Both the position numbers and the translations under genes were made by a program. The notes under the pieces are model-generated. The model had not been told where the DNA came from and searched no databases. It worked only from the letters and a program-made list of their open reading frames with translations. DNA of 64,000 bases from NCBI GenBank assembly GCA_037042915.1, contig CM073203.1, positions 558,001-622,000 of the forward strand. Reading direction: 5' to 3'. Position 1 is the stretch's first letter. Each line of letters begins with the position of its first letter. The stretch is from Auricularia sp. M13. Taxonomy: Eukaryota > Basidiomycota > Agaricomycetes > Auriculariales > Auriculariaceae. Of this stretch, positions 1-10,240 are shown piece by piece.

Positions 1-340
1 GCTTGACCGTCATTCTGCGGGACTGGTTTTTGAAGCGACCTGCGCCAAGGGCTGCTTGCGCACTGCCGTGACCTGACTGCTATTGCTGTCATCCAGGTCA
101 GGGAGGCTTTGGAAGATCCCCACGGATTTTTATCATGCGCGAACCCATGAACTATAACTGGTATCCTAGTTGCGCGCGCTCTCCCAGGCTGCCCGTCTGT
201 TGTGCCAGATTGGCTTTTTCGCGCTCGCACCGTGCATCCGGTGTTCCACTCTCGTGCAGCTCATCAGCTGCCAGCTACGCGCGGTCTGATAACTTTCGAT
301 GCGGCCCTCCGTCCCTGCTTTACTTATGTGCGCTCATAGA
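1..340. other. No gene recognised at window start
   Basis: Only short open frames without recognisable motifs. The stretch ends where the left arm of the large inverted duplication begins. Confidence 0.5.
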
Positions 341-1226
341 CATCCTTATTTGCGCTACGTGAGTGACGGACCAGGATTGCGATGACCAGTCAAATTGATC
401 GTGTATTGAAAAGGCATATCGGTCGAGACACAGCTGGGACAACGCGAAGCAGCGTTGCTCTGACTCAGGCATCGCCTATTCCGTGGAAGCCTCAACAACT
501 TCTATAGTGCGGCTAGGGCGGGTCACTCCCACTGCAAACGAAAATTGAGATCGGGTATGCAGAGCTCGTGACTGCCAAGGACCCGATGTGACAAGTGCAC
601 AGGCCTCATCGCCGTCAGCCTGAGGGTCGCAGGCGCTGGAAGCGGCATGCATCTGAGAGATTGAGAAGCCCGACATTCCTCCGCAATATGATGCGCTGAG
701 GACGACGTGCATTGCTAGTAAAGGGGCCGATGTTAGAAATGTGTGAAGGGAAAGAAGCAGCGCGGGGTACGCCCTGGTACGCCCGAAAGAACAATGGCCC
801 GTGCCTGGCAATTGGACATGTGATAAGCACGATGAGACGTGCTCTACTCGCCGCACTCAACGGTCGAGGGGTCTTTCATCGCATTCCGGGATTCGTCGCT
901 ACCAAGCGATGGCTACAGAACGTGTTCTCAACGCGGCATTCACGCAACCTTGAGCTCTGACTCGTCTGCCGCAGCGTCTAAGCTCGTAGCTGACGCGTGT
1001 TGATGAAGAAGGAGAGAAGCACGGGATCGCGGGACCTATACTTCGCCTCGAGGTGAAGGCCTCGCGCGGGCTTAAATACCGCAGCGAACCTCCCGACTGA
1101 CCCCGCACATTCTTGACTTTCGAACCGTCGGAATAGCTCCCCACCACCCGCTATCAATGTGCGTTCGAACCCCCGTCAGCACGACATGTGTCGATACTAA
1201 CTGCCTATTGCTTGCTACGCCAACAG

Positions 1227-1610
1227 GGCTGCCACATCTTCTCTCGACGCCGCCAAGCTGTACCCCACGCCGCCAAGCTCGCCGTGGCTGCGTCCCATCT
1301 CTTTAGCGCCGGACAACATGCTCGGCCTCTGGCTGCCTGAGTACGTCGTCAAATTTCCCCGCGATCTGGGATCTGCTGCTGAGGGCTCACCATCGTTATC
1401 CACATCGATAGGCCCGATGTGACCGGCACCTCCAACGGTCCCCCAGAATTGCCCTTCGGGCCCTTGTGGAGGTGGGACGGCGAGCTGGAGCTCCATCCCC
1501 TTTCAAGGCGCATCGACCTGGGGCCGCCATCGCAGAACGTTGTGCAGCCGCCGCCGGGTGAGTACTCTACAGGGCCTTCAGACTGTGTCGGGAGCTTCAC
1601 TAACCTGCGG
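1227..1610 (+). pseudogene. Decayed gene segment, left arm copy
   Basis: A frame reading KLYPTPPSSPWLRPISLAP is followed, after an apparent intron, by PPELPFGPLWRWDGELEL and then a motif ending NVVQPP. The same protein is encoded in the opposite arm (minus strand) with conservative differences, so it was once under protein-level constraint. I do not recognise the family. No start or complete frame can be built, because the frame breaks at the apparent intron and downstream of about 1610. It could be one exon pair of a larger duplicated gene. Confidence 0.45.
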
Positions 1611-3539
1611 AATAGCCGCGCATGCGCCCGCGACCACGACGATCGCGACCCCAGGAATTCTTGGGCTCGCCATTCAATCAGCAAGCAACGGATTGCCTCG
1701 GCCCATCGCAAACGCGACGACGGGCGGGGCGGGTTCTACGTAACCCATCAACACGCGTGCAAACAGAGTTATGGACGTGAGTGTCGCCATACCTCTAGAC
1801 CGCAATGTCGATAACTGACTGAGCATGCAGAACTCGGGGGAGAAACTGGCAAATGTCTCAGCACCGCGCCCGGGGCATTGGGTAGTTTCTTACAATGTAT
1901 TTCCTTAAGCCATCTCAATTCATCGTCCCCTACCATCTCGCCCTCACTGTCCCGCCGTGCATGTGCGAGGCGAAGCAAGCTATTGCTCGATGATCGAACC
2001 AGCGAACCCTGTGCAACGATAACGCTGAAATCACGGCGCTCAAAATTTTCCGCGGCGGCAGAACAGCATGAAAGGCGGGCAAACGGTGCGTTGTACGTGT
2101 GCAAAGGGTACAAGAAGATCGGGGCCATCTGTAGGGTATACCAGCGAGGTCGTCCAGTCGAAGAAGACCTGAGCTCTCGCCTCAGTTTGCGGCGTGGCCG
2201 ATGGGCACGATTTTGTAGTGGGGTGAGGGAAAGAAGCCGCGCGGGTGCGGACCGCGAGCGCCTTGCCGTATTTGTATGCCGCTTGACGAATCTCCCCCAC
2301 CACGAGGCAAACGGTCTCCTAACGACAGATAGCTTTACAATCTGTTTTTCAGGCTGTGTGTGCACCACGTATCACCGCTATGAGTATGTGACCGAAATCT
2401 GAGCTCATCGATGGACGCTCATTCAAAGAACCCAAGGTGGCTCTGCACTCACGCTCACATCTCAGCTATGAGCTGCGGACGCGCAGCTCTATGTCCAATA
2501 CTGATCTCCGAGACGTGGGCATGGGAGCCGTCATACCTGTTCTCTACTACGGAGACTGTGCACGTGACGTTGTTTGTCAATTTAGTAACCTGTGGCGAAC
2601 GTTTACAGGCTCCAGGCCCACGAATCTCCGCCATATCTGACCGCATAAAGCTCCGCCAACGATAGCTAGGGTTCAATGGACGAGACTTCCGGCACAGTAC
2701 TAGGACGTGAACTCGAGACCATCCATCGATGAGCTCAGTTCTCAGTCACATACTCATAGTGGTGATACGTGGTGCACACACAACCTGAAAGACAGATTGT
2801 AAAGCTATATGTCGTTAGGAGACCGTTTGCCTCGTGGTGGGGGAGATTCGTCAAGCGGCATACAAATACGGCAAGGCGCTCGCGGTCCGCACCCGCTCGG
2901 CTTCTTTCCCTCACTCCACTACAAAATCGTGTCCATCGGCCACGCCGCAGACTGAGGCGAGAGCTCAGGTCTTCTTCGACTGGACGACATCGCTGGTATA
3001 CCCTACAGATGGCCCCGATCTTCTTGTACCCTTTGCACACGTACTACTCGCCGTTTGCCCGCCTTTCATGCTATTCTGCCGCCGCGGAAAATTTTGAGCA
3101 TCCTGATATCAGCGTGATAATTGCGCAGGGCTCTCTGGCTCGATCATCGAGCAATGTGTTGCTTCTCCTCGCACACGCACGGCGGGACAGCGCGGATGAG
3201 ATGATACGGAAAACACGATGAATTGGGCATGCATGAGTACATTGTACGAAATTGGCCGAGTCCCGAGCGAGCTGCTAAGGTGTTTCGCAGTTTCCTTCGC
3301 AGAGTTCTGCATGCTCGCTCAGAAATTGGCCTTCCGGTTCAAAGGTATGAAACCGCTCACATTTGTTACTCGCTTTGCGTGCGTGTTGATGGGTTACGTA
3401 GAACCCGCCCCAGCCGTCGCGTTTGCGCTGGTCTGAGGCATCACATTCCTGGATGGTTGAGTGGAGAGCCCGAGGCTCCCCTTAACCGCGGACGTCGTAG
3501 GAGTCGCGGGTGCGTGCGCAGCTGTTCGGCAGGTCAGTC

Positions 3540-3912
3540 AGCCTCCAAACGACGACTGAGAGCTTGTGTTCACCAAACGGCGGCTGCACAACGTTCTGAG
3601 GCAGAGGCCCCAGGTTCATGCGCCTCGAAATGGGCAGTAGCTCCAACTCTCCGTCCCACGTCCATATGGGCCCGAAGGGCAAGTCGGGGGGACCGGCGGG
3701 GGTGTCCGTTTCGTCGGACCTATCGATGTGGAGAACAATGGTCAGCCATTGCGGAACCCAGGTACAAGAAAGCCGGTGAGAAAGCATTGATCACGTACTG
3801 AGGCAACCACAGGCCGAGCTGGTTGTCAGGCGCTATATCTATGGGGCGCAGCAGTGGCGAGCTCGGCGGCGTCAGATAAACTTTCGCAGCGTCGAGAGGC
3901 GATACGGGGACC
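3540..3912 (-). pseudogene. Decayed gene segment, right arm copy
   Basis: This is the mirror copy of the 1227-1610 segment. It reads LDAAKVYLTPPSSPLLRPID and then PPDLPFGPIWTWDGELELLP after an apparent intron that starts GTGATC and ends ATAG. The apparent acceptor upstream (CCAACAG) is present in both arms, so the duplication carried introns and is not a retrocopy. The phase across the intron does not close cleanly, which suggests decay. The function is unknown. Confidence 0.45.
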
Positions 3913-4869
3913 CTGTTGGCGTAGCCAGCATTCAATAGGCAGTTAGTATCGACACATGTCGTGCAGGGATCGAACGCACATTGCTAGCGGGTGGTGAGGA
4001 GCTATTCCGACGGTTCGAAAGTCAAGAACGTGCGGGGTCAGTCGGGAGGTTCGCTGCGGTATTTAAGCCCGCGCGAGGCCTTCACCTCGAGGCGAAGTAT
4101 AGGTCCCGCGATCCCGTGCTTCTCTGGCCCCTTCTTCATCAACACGCGTCAGCTACGAGCTTACGACGCTGCGGCAGACGAGTCAGAGCTCGAGGGTGCG
4201 TGAATGCCGCGTTGAGAACACGTTCTGTAGCCATCGCTTGGTGGAGACGAGTCCCGGAATGCGATGAACGACGCCTCGACCGTTGAGTGCGGCGAGTAGA
4301 GCACGCCTCATTGTGCTTATCACATGTCCAACTGCCAGGCACGGGCTATTGTTCTTTTGGGCGTACCAGGGCGTACCCCGCTCTGCTTCTTTCCCTTCAC
4401 GTATTTCTAACATCGGCCCCTTTACTAGCAATGCACGTCGTCCTCAGCGCATCATATTGCGGAGGAATGTCGGGCTTCTCAGTTGCCAATCTCTCCGAGG
4501 CATGCCGCTTCCAGCGCCTGCGACCTTGACGGCGATGAGACCTGCTTGTCATATCGGGTCCCTGGTAGTCTCGACCAATATCATTTTCAATATGCCTTCT
4601 CGATACACGATCAACTTGACCTGGTCATCACAAATGATCACATTCCTGGTCCGTCACTCACGCAGCGCAAATAAAAGTAAATTACCTTCGAAATATACAG
4701 AGCCCTATATTTCATTCTAAAGTCTGATATCCGATGTAGCGAGCAGAGTCGTAACTACAGATGCGACGCGAGAAAAACTGCCGCACGCCAGCGCCCACTG
4801 CCAACGGGCAGACGATGTCGGAGTTATGTACGCGCTTGACTCCGTTTCTAAGATACTTGCACCCAGCGC

Positions 4870-6486
4870 TCATGATAGCAAATAATCGCGAAATTGCACG
4901 CGGTTCGTCAGCCTGAGCGCGCGCAGCTCCCCGGTCGCCATCGTCCACGTCGCCCAGATAGCCTCCTCGTTTTCGCAGTGCACGGCGCCCGTCCCGCGCA
5001 GCGGCAGGCTCACCTCATCCTGCCGAAACGCCGTGAACCACAGTGGGCGCACGGATTCTGACTCTCCGCCATTACCGCTGCCACTGCCAAAGTCCAGGTC
5101 GAGGAACCCGGCACTCAGCCAGTTGGTCGCGATGGCCCACTGCTCGCCCGGGCGCGCGGGGTAGAGCGTGCGGGTCGGGTGCCGCGCCTGCTCAGCGAGC
5201 TCCACGAGCAGCCGGGGCGCGTCGGCCTTGAGCGCGTTCAGCGCGCGCCGGAGGGCGAGCGCGGTGTCGAGTACTGGCTGCGCACCGAGCTGCGCCGCAG
5301 GGATCGGCGGGCGGACGACGACGGCGTGCACGGCGTTGTGCATATATGGCACTGAGGCGAGCGCGGGCAGCAGCGGGCGCAGGTTCACGGCGGAGTGCAG
5401 CGCGACGTGCGTGCTGTCTGTGCGATGCGCGTGCACAGTCTGTTATAGTACTAGTGAGTACTCTGGGTATTCATTAACTTTGTCCAACCGGAACTCACCC
5501 GGAAGAGCCAGGCGAGCAGCACGTCGGACGTGCTCACCCACTCACCGCCGCCGCGCGCGGCCAGCTCCGCCGTCGCGGCGGCCTTCTGCTGCTGCAGCCA
5601 CGCTTTGGGCACGCGGATCAGCACCTCGGTTTCCTTCGGGTCGCGCAGCAGCCGCCAGAGCAGCGACACGACGAACTGGACGGTCGCGAGGAATCCGAGC
5701 GCGAAGAAACCGCGCACAGGCTCCGAGTCGTCCTCGCGCGTTCCCACATTCGCCTTCGTCTTCGCGCCTTCGAGCGCCTCCTCAAGTGCCGGCCTATTCA
5801 GCGGCGCGTAATCCAGCGGTGCAACGGCGACTTCGTCCAGTGCTTGCGAGCCGCGCAGCGCCGTCGTCCACGCGAGCAGCAGCAGCTTCGCGCCGTGCAC
5901 GTCGAACAGCACGTGCGGCGCGGTGAGGCCGATCAGCGTGCCGTCGCGGAGCGTCGTAATGTGCGCGTGCAGCATCGGGGTCCCGGGCTTCAGCGCGTCC
6001 GCGAGGCTCCGCAGCGGGCTGGGCGACGCGCGGAACAGCGCGGCGACGTCTTTTGTGAGACCGGGCATAAAGCACGGCTCATCGTCATAGGGCTGCGGCG
6101 GCAGCGGCAGGTCGGCTAGGGCGGATTCTACAGCCCGCGCGGTGAAGCTACAGGGCGGGACCTGCGCGGAGAAGGCGCGCGGTATGTGGAACTTGAATAT
6201 CTGACAATACAAGTGCGTTTCCGTCGGTCAGCGCGCACACCCAGACTCTACAGCGGCTCTCCTCCGAACTGACCTTGCCGCGTTTTGCCAGGCGCGCGCC
6301 CGCCCTCCGCATCTTGCGCTCGATGGCCATGTACAGTGCCGTTCGCAACTCTTCCGGGTCCACGCGCCGCGGCAGGACGAAGCAGAACGTGAGGATGAAG
6401 TCCTTGCCGGCGAGATCGTTTGCCGAGCACTCGAATCTATCATAGTCGACGTCCTCCGCTGCGCCCTTCCCTCGCCCATGCGCCAT
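4870..6486 (-). CDS. BAHD/transferase-family acyltransferase
   Basis: Three exons (6486-6274, 6200-5499, 5439-4870) give about 494 residues. The introns are 73 bp (GTCAGT..CAG) and 59 bp (GTGAGT..CAG). Exon 2 holds HVLFDVHG, which fits the catalytic HxxxD motif of the PF02458 transferase family. The last exon holds DFGSG at the place of the DFGWG structural motif. Members transfer acyl groups from acyl-CoA to hydroxyl or amine acceptors and are cytosolic; the acceptor here cannot be predicted. The start was chosen because the frame from MAHGRGKG runs straight into family-like sequence and the length suits the family (about 450-500). The gene stands alone between the inverted duplication and a MITE-bearing spacer. 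The family call is fairly secure, the substrate unknown. Confidence 0.82.
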
Positions 6487-7210
6487 TGCTACTGCTGCTG
6501 CTGGATCGGTTCAGAGACACAAGCGCATCTGCAGCCGCCAATGCGTGTTTATTATTACCGATTCCCTGTCTAGCCACCGCTGTGGGAGGAATACTCGGGT
6601 CCGCCGGCTCGGCCACATTTGCATCGCAGTTGCTACGTCCCGAAACGCGTTTACGCGTCTGGCTACGACGGTTTCCCCGGCTTTGGAGTCCCTTCTCGAA
6701 GCACTCGGTTTTTTTTTGGTACATGCTTCATCAACGCTACCGACGTACTGCCTTCGGCCACCGTCAATGGCGACGATTCAGGCACCTGCCAGTGGATGCA
6801 TGACATCAAGCTTCCGCGCACTGGTTCGGGTCGATAGCCATGCTCTTGGGGTAAATGCGATGCTTGCTTGCTTCGACGTTCTCGATAGGGATACACCCTA
6901 CTGCTTCCAGGATTCCAATGCCAGTGGGTGCTTGCATGTTGTCTGTTTCAGCTGGTGGCAGGTCTCGCGGTAGGACCTCGGCCAGAACGCGGGGAGCCCG
7001 AGAGCTATACCACGGGCTTCAAGCGGCCAGACTGCAGCGTCTGTTGTTCCTTGCTTCACTTGGCTGCACTCAGATGAGTTACAGTGTCCAGATTCCTCGG
7101 GTTCTGAGACAGTTTGATCCGGCGCAGCGACGCGGCTTACTAGGTGGCAGTGGCACGTACTATGGCTGGGTACTGAGGACAAGCTTGCGCTGTGACAGTA
7201 CTAGTGCTCC
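6487..7210. other. Intergenic, no gene recognised
   Basis: Overlapping short frames in several phases show no family motif. The stretch lies upstream of the acyltransferase start and would contain its promoter. It contains one copy of the recurring 9-mer CTGCCAGTG at 6786-6794. Confidence 0.4.
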
Positions 7211-7512
7211 CCAAGGGGCCAACACGATCGTACTAACAACTTAAGGGTCCCCAAGGTGGTCGTGGGAAGATGCCGGATCCAGCCGATGCCGCGCCGCCGG
7301 CATGCTGCTCCTGCGTATCCCACCGCCTCTGAGACACCCAAAAAGCTTATAAAACCTATCAACCACAATATATCTGACGTTCCGAGAGCTACGTTTCTCC
7401 CAAGGTGGCTGGCAGGAGGATGCCGGCAGCGCGGCATCGGCTGGATCCGGCATCTTCCCACGACCACCTTGGGGACCCTTAAGTTGTTAGTACGATCGTG
7501 TTGGCCCCTTGG
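7211..7512. mobile_element. MITE-like element with about 90 bp terminal inverted repeats
   Basis: A 302 bp element begins CCAAGGGGCCAACACGATCG and ends with its exact complement. The inverted repeats are identical for about 84 bp, then one mismatch, then 8 more matching bases. It is flanked on both sides by the 6-mer TGCTCC (7205-7210 and 7513-7518), read as a target-site duplication. The interior is AT-richer and non-coding. This is a non-autonomous DNA transposon; no transposase is encoded in the window. The near-identity of the TIRs suggests recent insertion. Confidence 0.85.
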
Positions 7513-7589
7513 TGCTCCCGATTATGATAAGGCGCGGCCTGCCGTCGCACTGAGGGATCACACATACCACCTCGTCATCTTGTCTGATT

Positions 7590-9566
7590 ATGGCCGAGGG
7601 AACGCTAGCTCAGGCGATCGCAATCTACAGGCAGTTTCAGCTCACGCGCTATACCGCAGGCAAGATTCATGTCCCATTGACAGGATTCCCCTGTTAACCT
7701 TCAAGTTACCTTCTGCAGTTTCCGCGTGGGCCTGGCTCATCTATGATATGATCTTGACATTCAGACTCGAGGTGAGCTTCAACTTCAAGCGATACTGGCG
7801 AGATCCCGAGGACGTTGATACATTCCCGAAGGTCAAGCATATATGGCGGTAAGCACATCCGTTGAGAACCTGACATATTAACTCATTAGTGTTATGATTT
7901 CAGGCGGGACTTCACGCTGCCGCAATTGTTGTACCTTTTCATCAGATACTACGCACTTGCGTATATATCGTATGCGGCAATACTTCTCTTGTGCAATGCT
8001 GCAATGACTGGGTACTGATTTCGGTCGTGTTGCAGATACCTCTGCATCAGTAAGGCCACATTTCTTTGATCCAATGCACGACAAGTAGTGACCAACGTTC
8101 AAGTAAGCTTGACGCCTGGTCTGTCGGTCCGAGTGGGTCGTGACTTTTGTCTACCATTGCCTTCTGACGACCAATGGCAACAGAGGTCTCTAGCCTCCCT
8201 GCCTTTCGCCTGGAAGCCGTGCTCACAAGCTCCAGTTGTGATAATTTCTTCAAGACCGAAGCATTGTGAGTACTACGCAACCCTCCATCGGACATGCTAG
8301 CCTGAGCATGGTTTAATTCTGCCCTCGTGCAAATCAGTGGGATGCCGATCTTCTCGCTCGGTGTCAACGCATTGCTTCTCCTTAGATTGCACGCCATTTA
8401 CCGACGCAAGAAGGGTATGCGTCACTTCTCGCCTATGCCGCACTGTGACTTGGCGATCACCAACCATTTCAGTCACCCTGGTGCTTGTTGCGCTATTGAT
8501 CGGTAGAAATAATTTCACACTCTCACTCGTAACCCGGCTGACTGACCGGCGTCTCACCTGGCAGCTCAGACAACCGTATGTTTTCCGCTTCCCGATTCCC
8601 CCACTGAGACGCTGAGTGACGGAATTCCACTGGCAGTTGAGTCTCGTCATTACGACCCAGGCGGCGCTGTCCGCTCACGCGCTGCCCGCGCCGCTGGAAG
8701 TGCGACGATGGCCGGGGTGCTTCTCCGAGAAGCTTGACCGCTCTCCGCGATACACTTCGACGGCATGGTAGGCTTATCCTGTGTCGCTTGGAATAGCCGC
8801 CAACTCACGCTGACGCAGGGCGGTCGCGCTGGTAGTCGACAGTATGCACTCCGTTTATCTCCCTATAACTCAGCAAGGGATGCTGAAGATATACTGCACA
8901 TGGCAGGCATATTCTTCTCTATGACGCTCTACAGACTATGGAAGCTACGCGTCGACGGTGGCCGGGTGGCCGGCATCATTACAGTCTTTGCGCGCGACGG
9001 CGCTATGTTCTTTGGCATGTAAGTCACCGTATCATACGGTTCCAGGCTTGTGAAAAATATGCTGATTTTGTTCTGCCAGGATATTTGGTACGAGTCCATC
9101 TGCAATGTGCATGGGTGGTCGTGATCCTAACGGCGGCACTGGCAGCCCTTGAGCTCGCTAACACTCTGATCAACGCGCTCGAACCCGTCGGGCCTCTCAT
9201 AGGGGCCGGCTCGCCGTGCGTCTTCGCAATTCATTCATTCATTCATTCACTGCTGGTGTTGAGAACTCGTTCGGAACAGATGGATTATTGCGGGATGGGG
9301 GATTGCGGTATGTTATCGTCGTCCAATTGACAATCGCTGCGAGACTCAGTACTGACGCGGAAGGTCGGCACTGGCAGGCTTCCCGCCTTGTCCTGAACCT
9401 GCGCGAGTACAGCGGCGGGGACCACGGGCTCGGCTATGATGGTTCCGCAACGCTGCGCGCTACACACCGCTCGCGTGCCACATCGGGTCTTGAGCTCGAG
9501 TTCCGCGTCGGCGGGACGTCGACCGTCGGATGGGACTCGGAGCTGCCACTGGCAGAGCATATCTAG
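7590..9566 (+). CDS. DUF6533 domain seven-helix membrane protein
   Basis: A multi-exon gene of the fungal DUF6533 family, predicted polytopic plasma-membrane proteins of unknown function. Diagnostic pieces appear in order: the N-terminal domain (7590-7659, 7719-7771, 7832-7848, from 7904) joining to RYTAVSAWAWLIYD and VKHIWRRDFTLPQLL; a helix near 8330-8400 (FSLGVNALLLLRLHAIYRRK); an exon from about 8460 (VTLVLVALLIG); PAPLEVRRWPGCF near 8690; the ARDG-containing segment near 8990; and the C-terminal SRLVLNLRE reached by splicing 9314 region to 9378. Exon 1 ends in a GC donor (AG|GCAAGA). The 60 bp intron at 7772-7831 is in frame without stops. Exon limits between about 7970 and 8300 could not be closed, so a damaged copy is possible. 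Exon 3 is 17 nt. Confidence 0.7.
9229..9248 (+). repeat. (ATTC)5 microsatellite
   Basis: Five perfect ATTC units lie inside a predicted intron of the DUF6533 gene, between the donor near 9213 and the acceptor near 9282. Confidence 0.9.
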
Positions 9567-10240
9567 GGAAATTGCTGAGTTTTCGAATCGTGACCGTCGC
9601 TGTATCATAAATTCGCACTTCCCTCATCGTTCAGACTGTGGAGACCATCGCCTAGTCACCTGTGCCTGAATCCTCGCACTCTGAACAGAATTCTTGAGAG
9701 CGCAATGATGCCGTCTGCAACTGTTCAATTGTCTCGAAGGTATATGGTAGTATAAGGACTGGAGCTGCAACCTGCCAAGCTGCCAGTTCTTCCGACGTGC
9801 TGTGCTGTTAAAGACAAATAGAAAGCCACCCTCGTATAATTATTACTTGCGAATATCTCTTGTTTAGCCACTCTCTGCCGTGTTCAACGGTAAACGGTCC
9901 GATCGGATGCAATAGCAGCTTGTCCTCGATGCCATCAAACGCGCGTCACGCAAAGCGCGCGGGCGCCTCGCCGGCGTTTGAGCGTCGTCCAGCATAGCAG
10001 CCGAGAGGATCCCTCTTGCGCTCGACCTTGTCGTCGCATGCTCATGTCTAGGGTGTCTCTTCCTGCAAGAGACGAGTCGCCGCAGGGACTCGATGACTCC
10101 GTCACGTTCCAGCACACCAGATCTCCCAGCACGACGCTGCTGGACAGCCGCATATTCGACTCGCGCACCATCCGGGAGCCTCGCGCGAAAAGACGCCAGG
10201 GTTCGCGGGCGTATGGTGCGATAGCCCCTGGGCTGAAGCG
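9567..10240. other. Intergenic, probable promoter of the DUF6535 gene
   Basis: No conserved coding motif. A short frame at 9978-10244 ends in TGA overlapping the ATG of the next gene (ATGA at 10241-10244). This makes an upstream open frame or 5' leader likelier than a separate gene. Confidence 0.4.

Larger units (their letters stand above)
341..4680. repeat. Large imperfect inverted duplication (about 2 kb arms, about 300 bp spacer)
   Basis: The sequence from about 341 to 2416 reappears as its reverse complement from about 2719 to 4680. The outer ends match (TTTGCGCT then GTGAGTGACGGACCAGGA on the left, its complement near 4640-4680 on the right). The inner ends also match around GAGCTCATCGATGGA at about 2402 and its complement near 2727. 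By eye the arms are about 90% identical with small indels, so they are an aged duplication rather than an assembly mirror. No terminal target-site duplication or transposase was seen. The flanks beyond 341 and 4680 do not match. The arms carry decayed, intron-containing protein-coding segments on opposite strands, which favours an inverted segmental duplication over a simple foldback transposon. Confidence 0.85.

Noticed and set aside
1160-1190. TTCGAACCCC resembling a tRNA B box
   Set aside because: The flanking bases do not pair as a T-arm, and no acceptor stem or anticodon arm can be drawn around it in either duplication arm.
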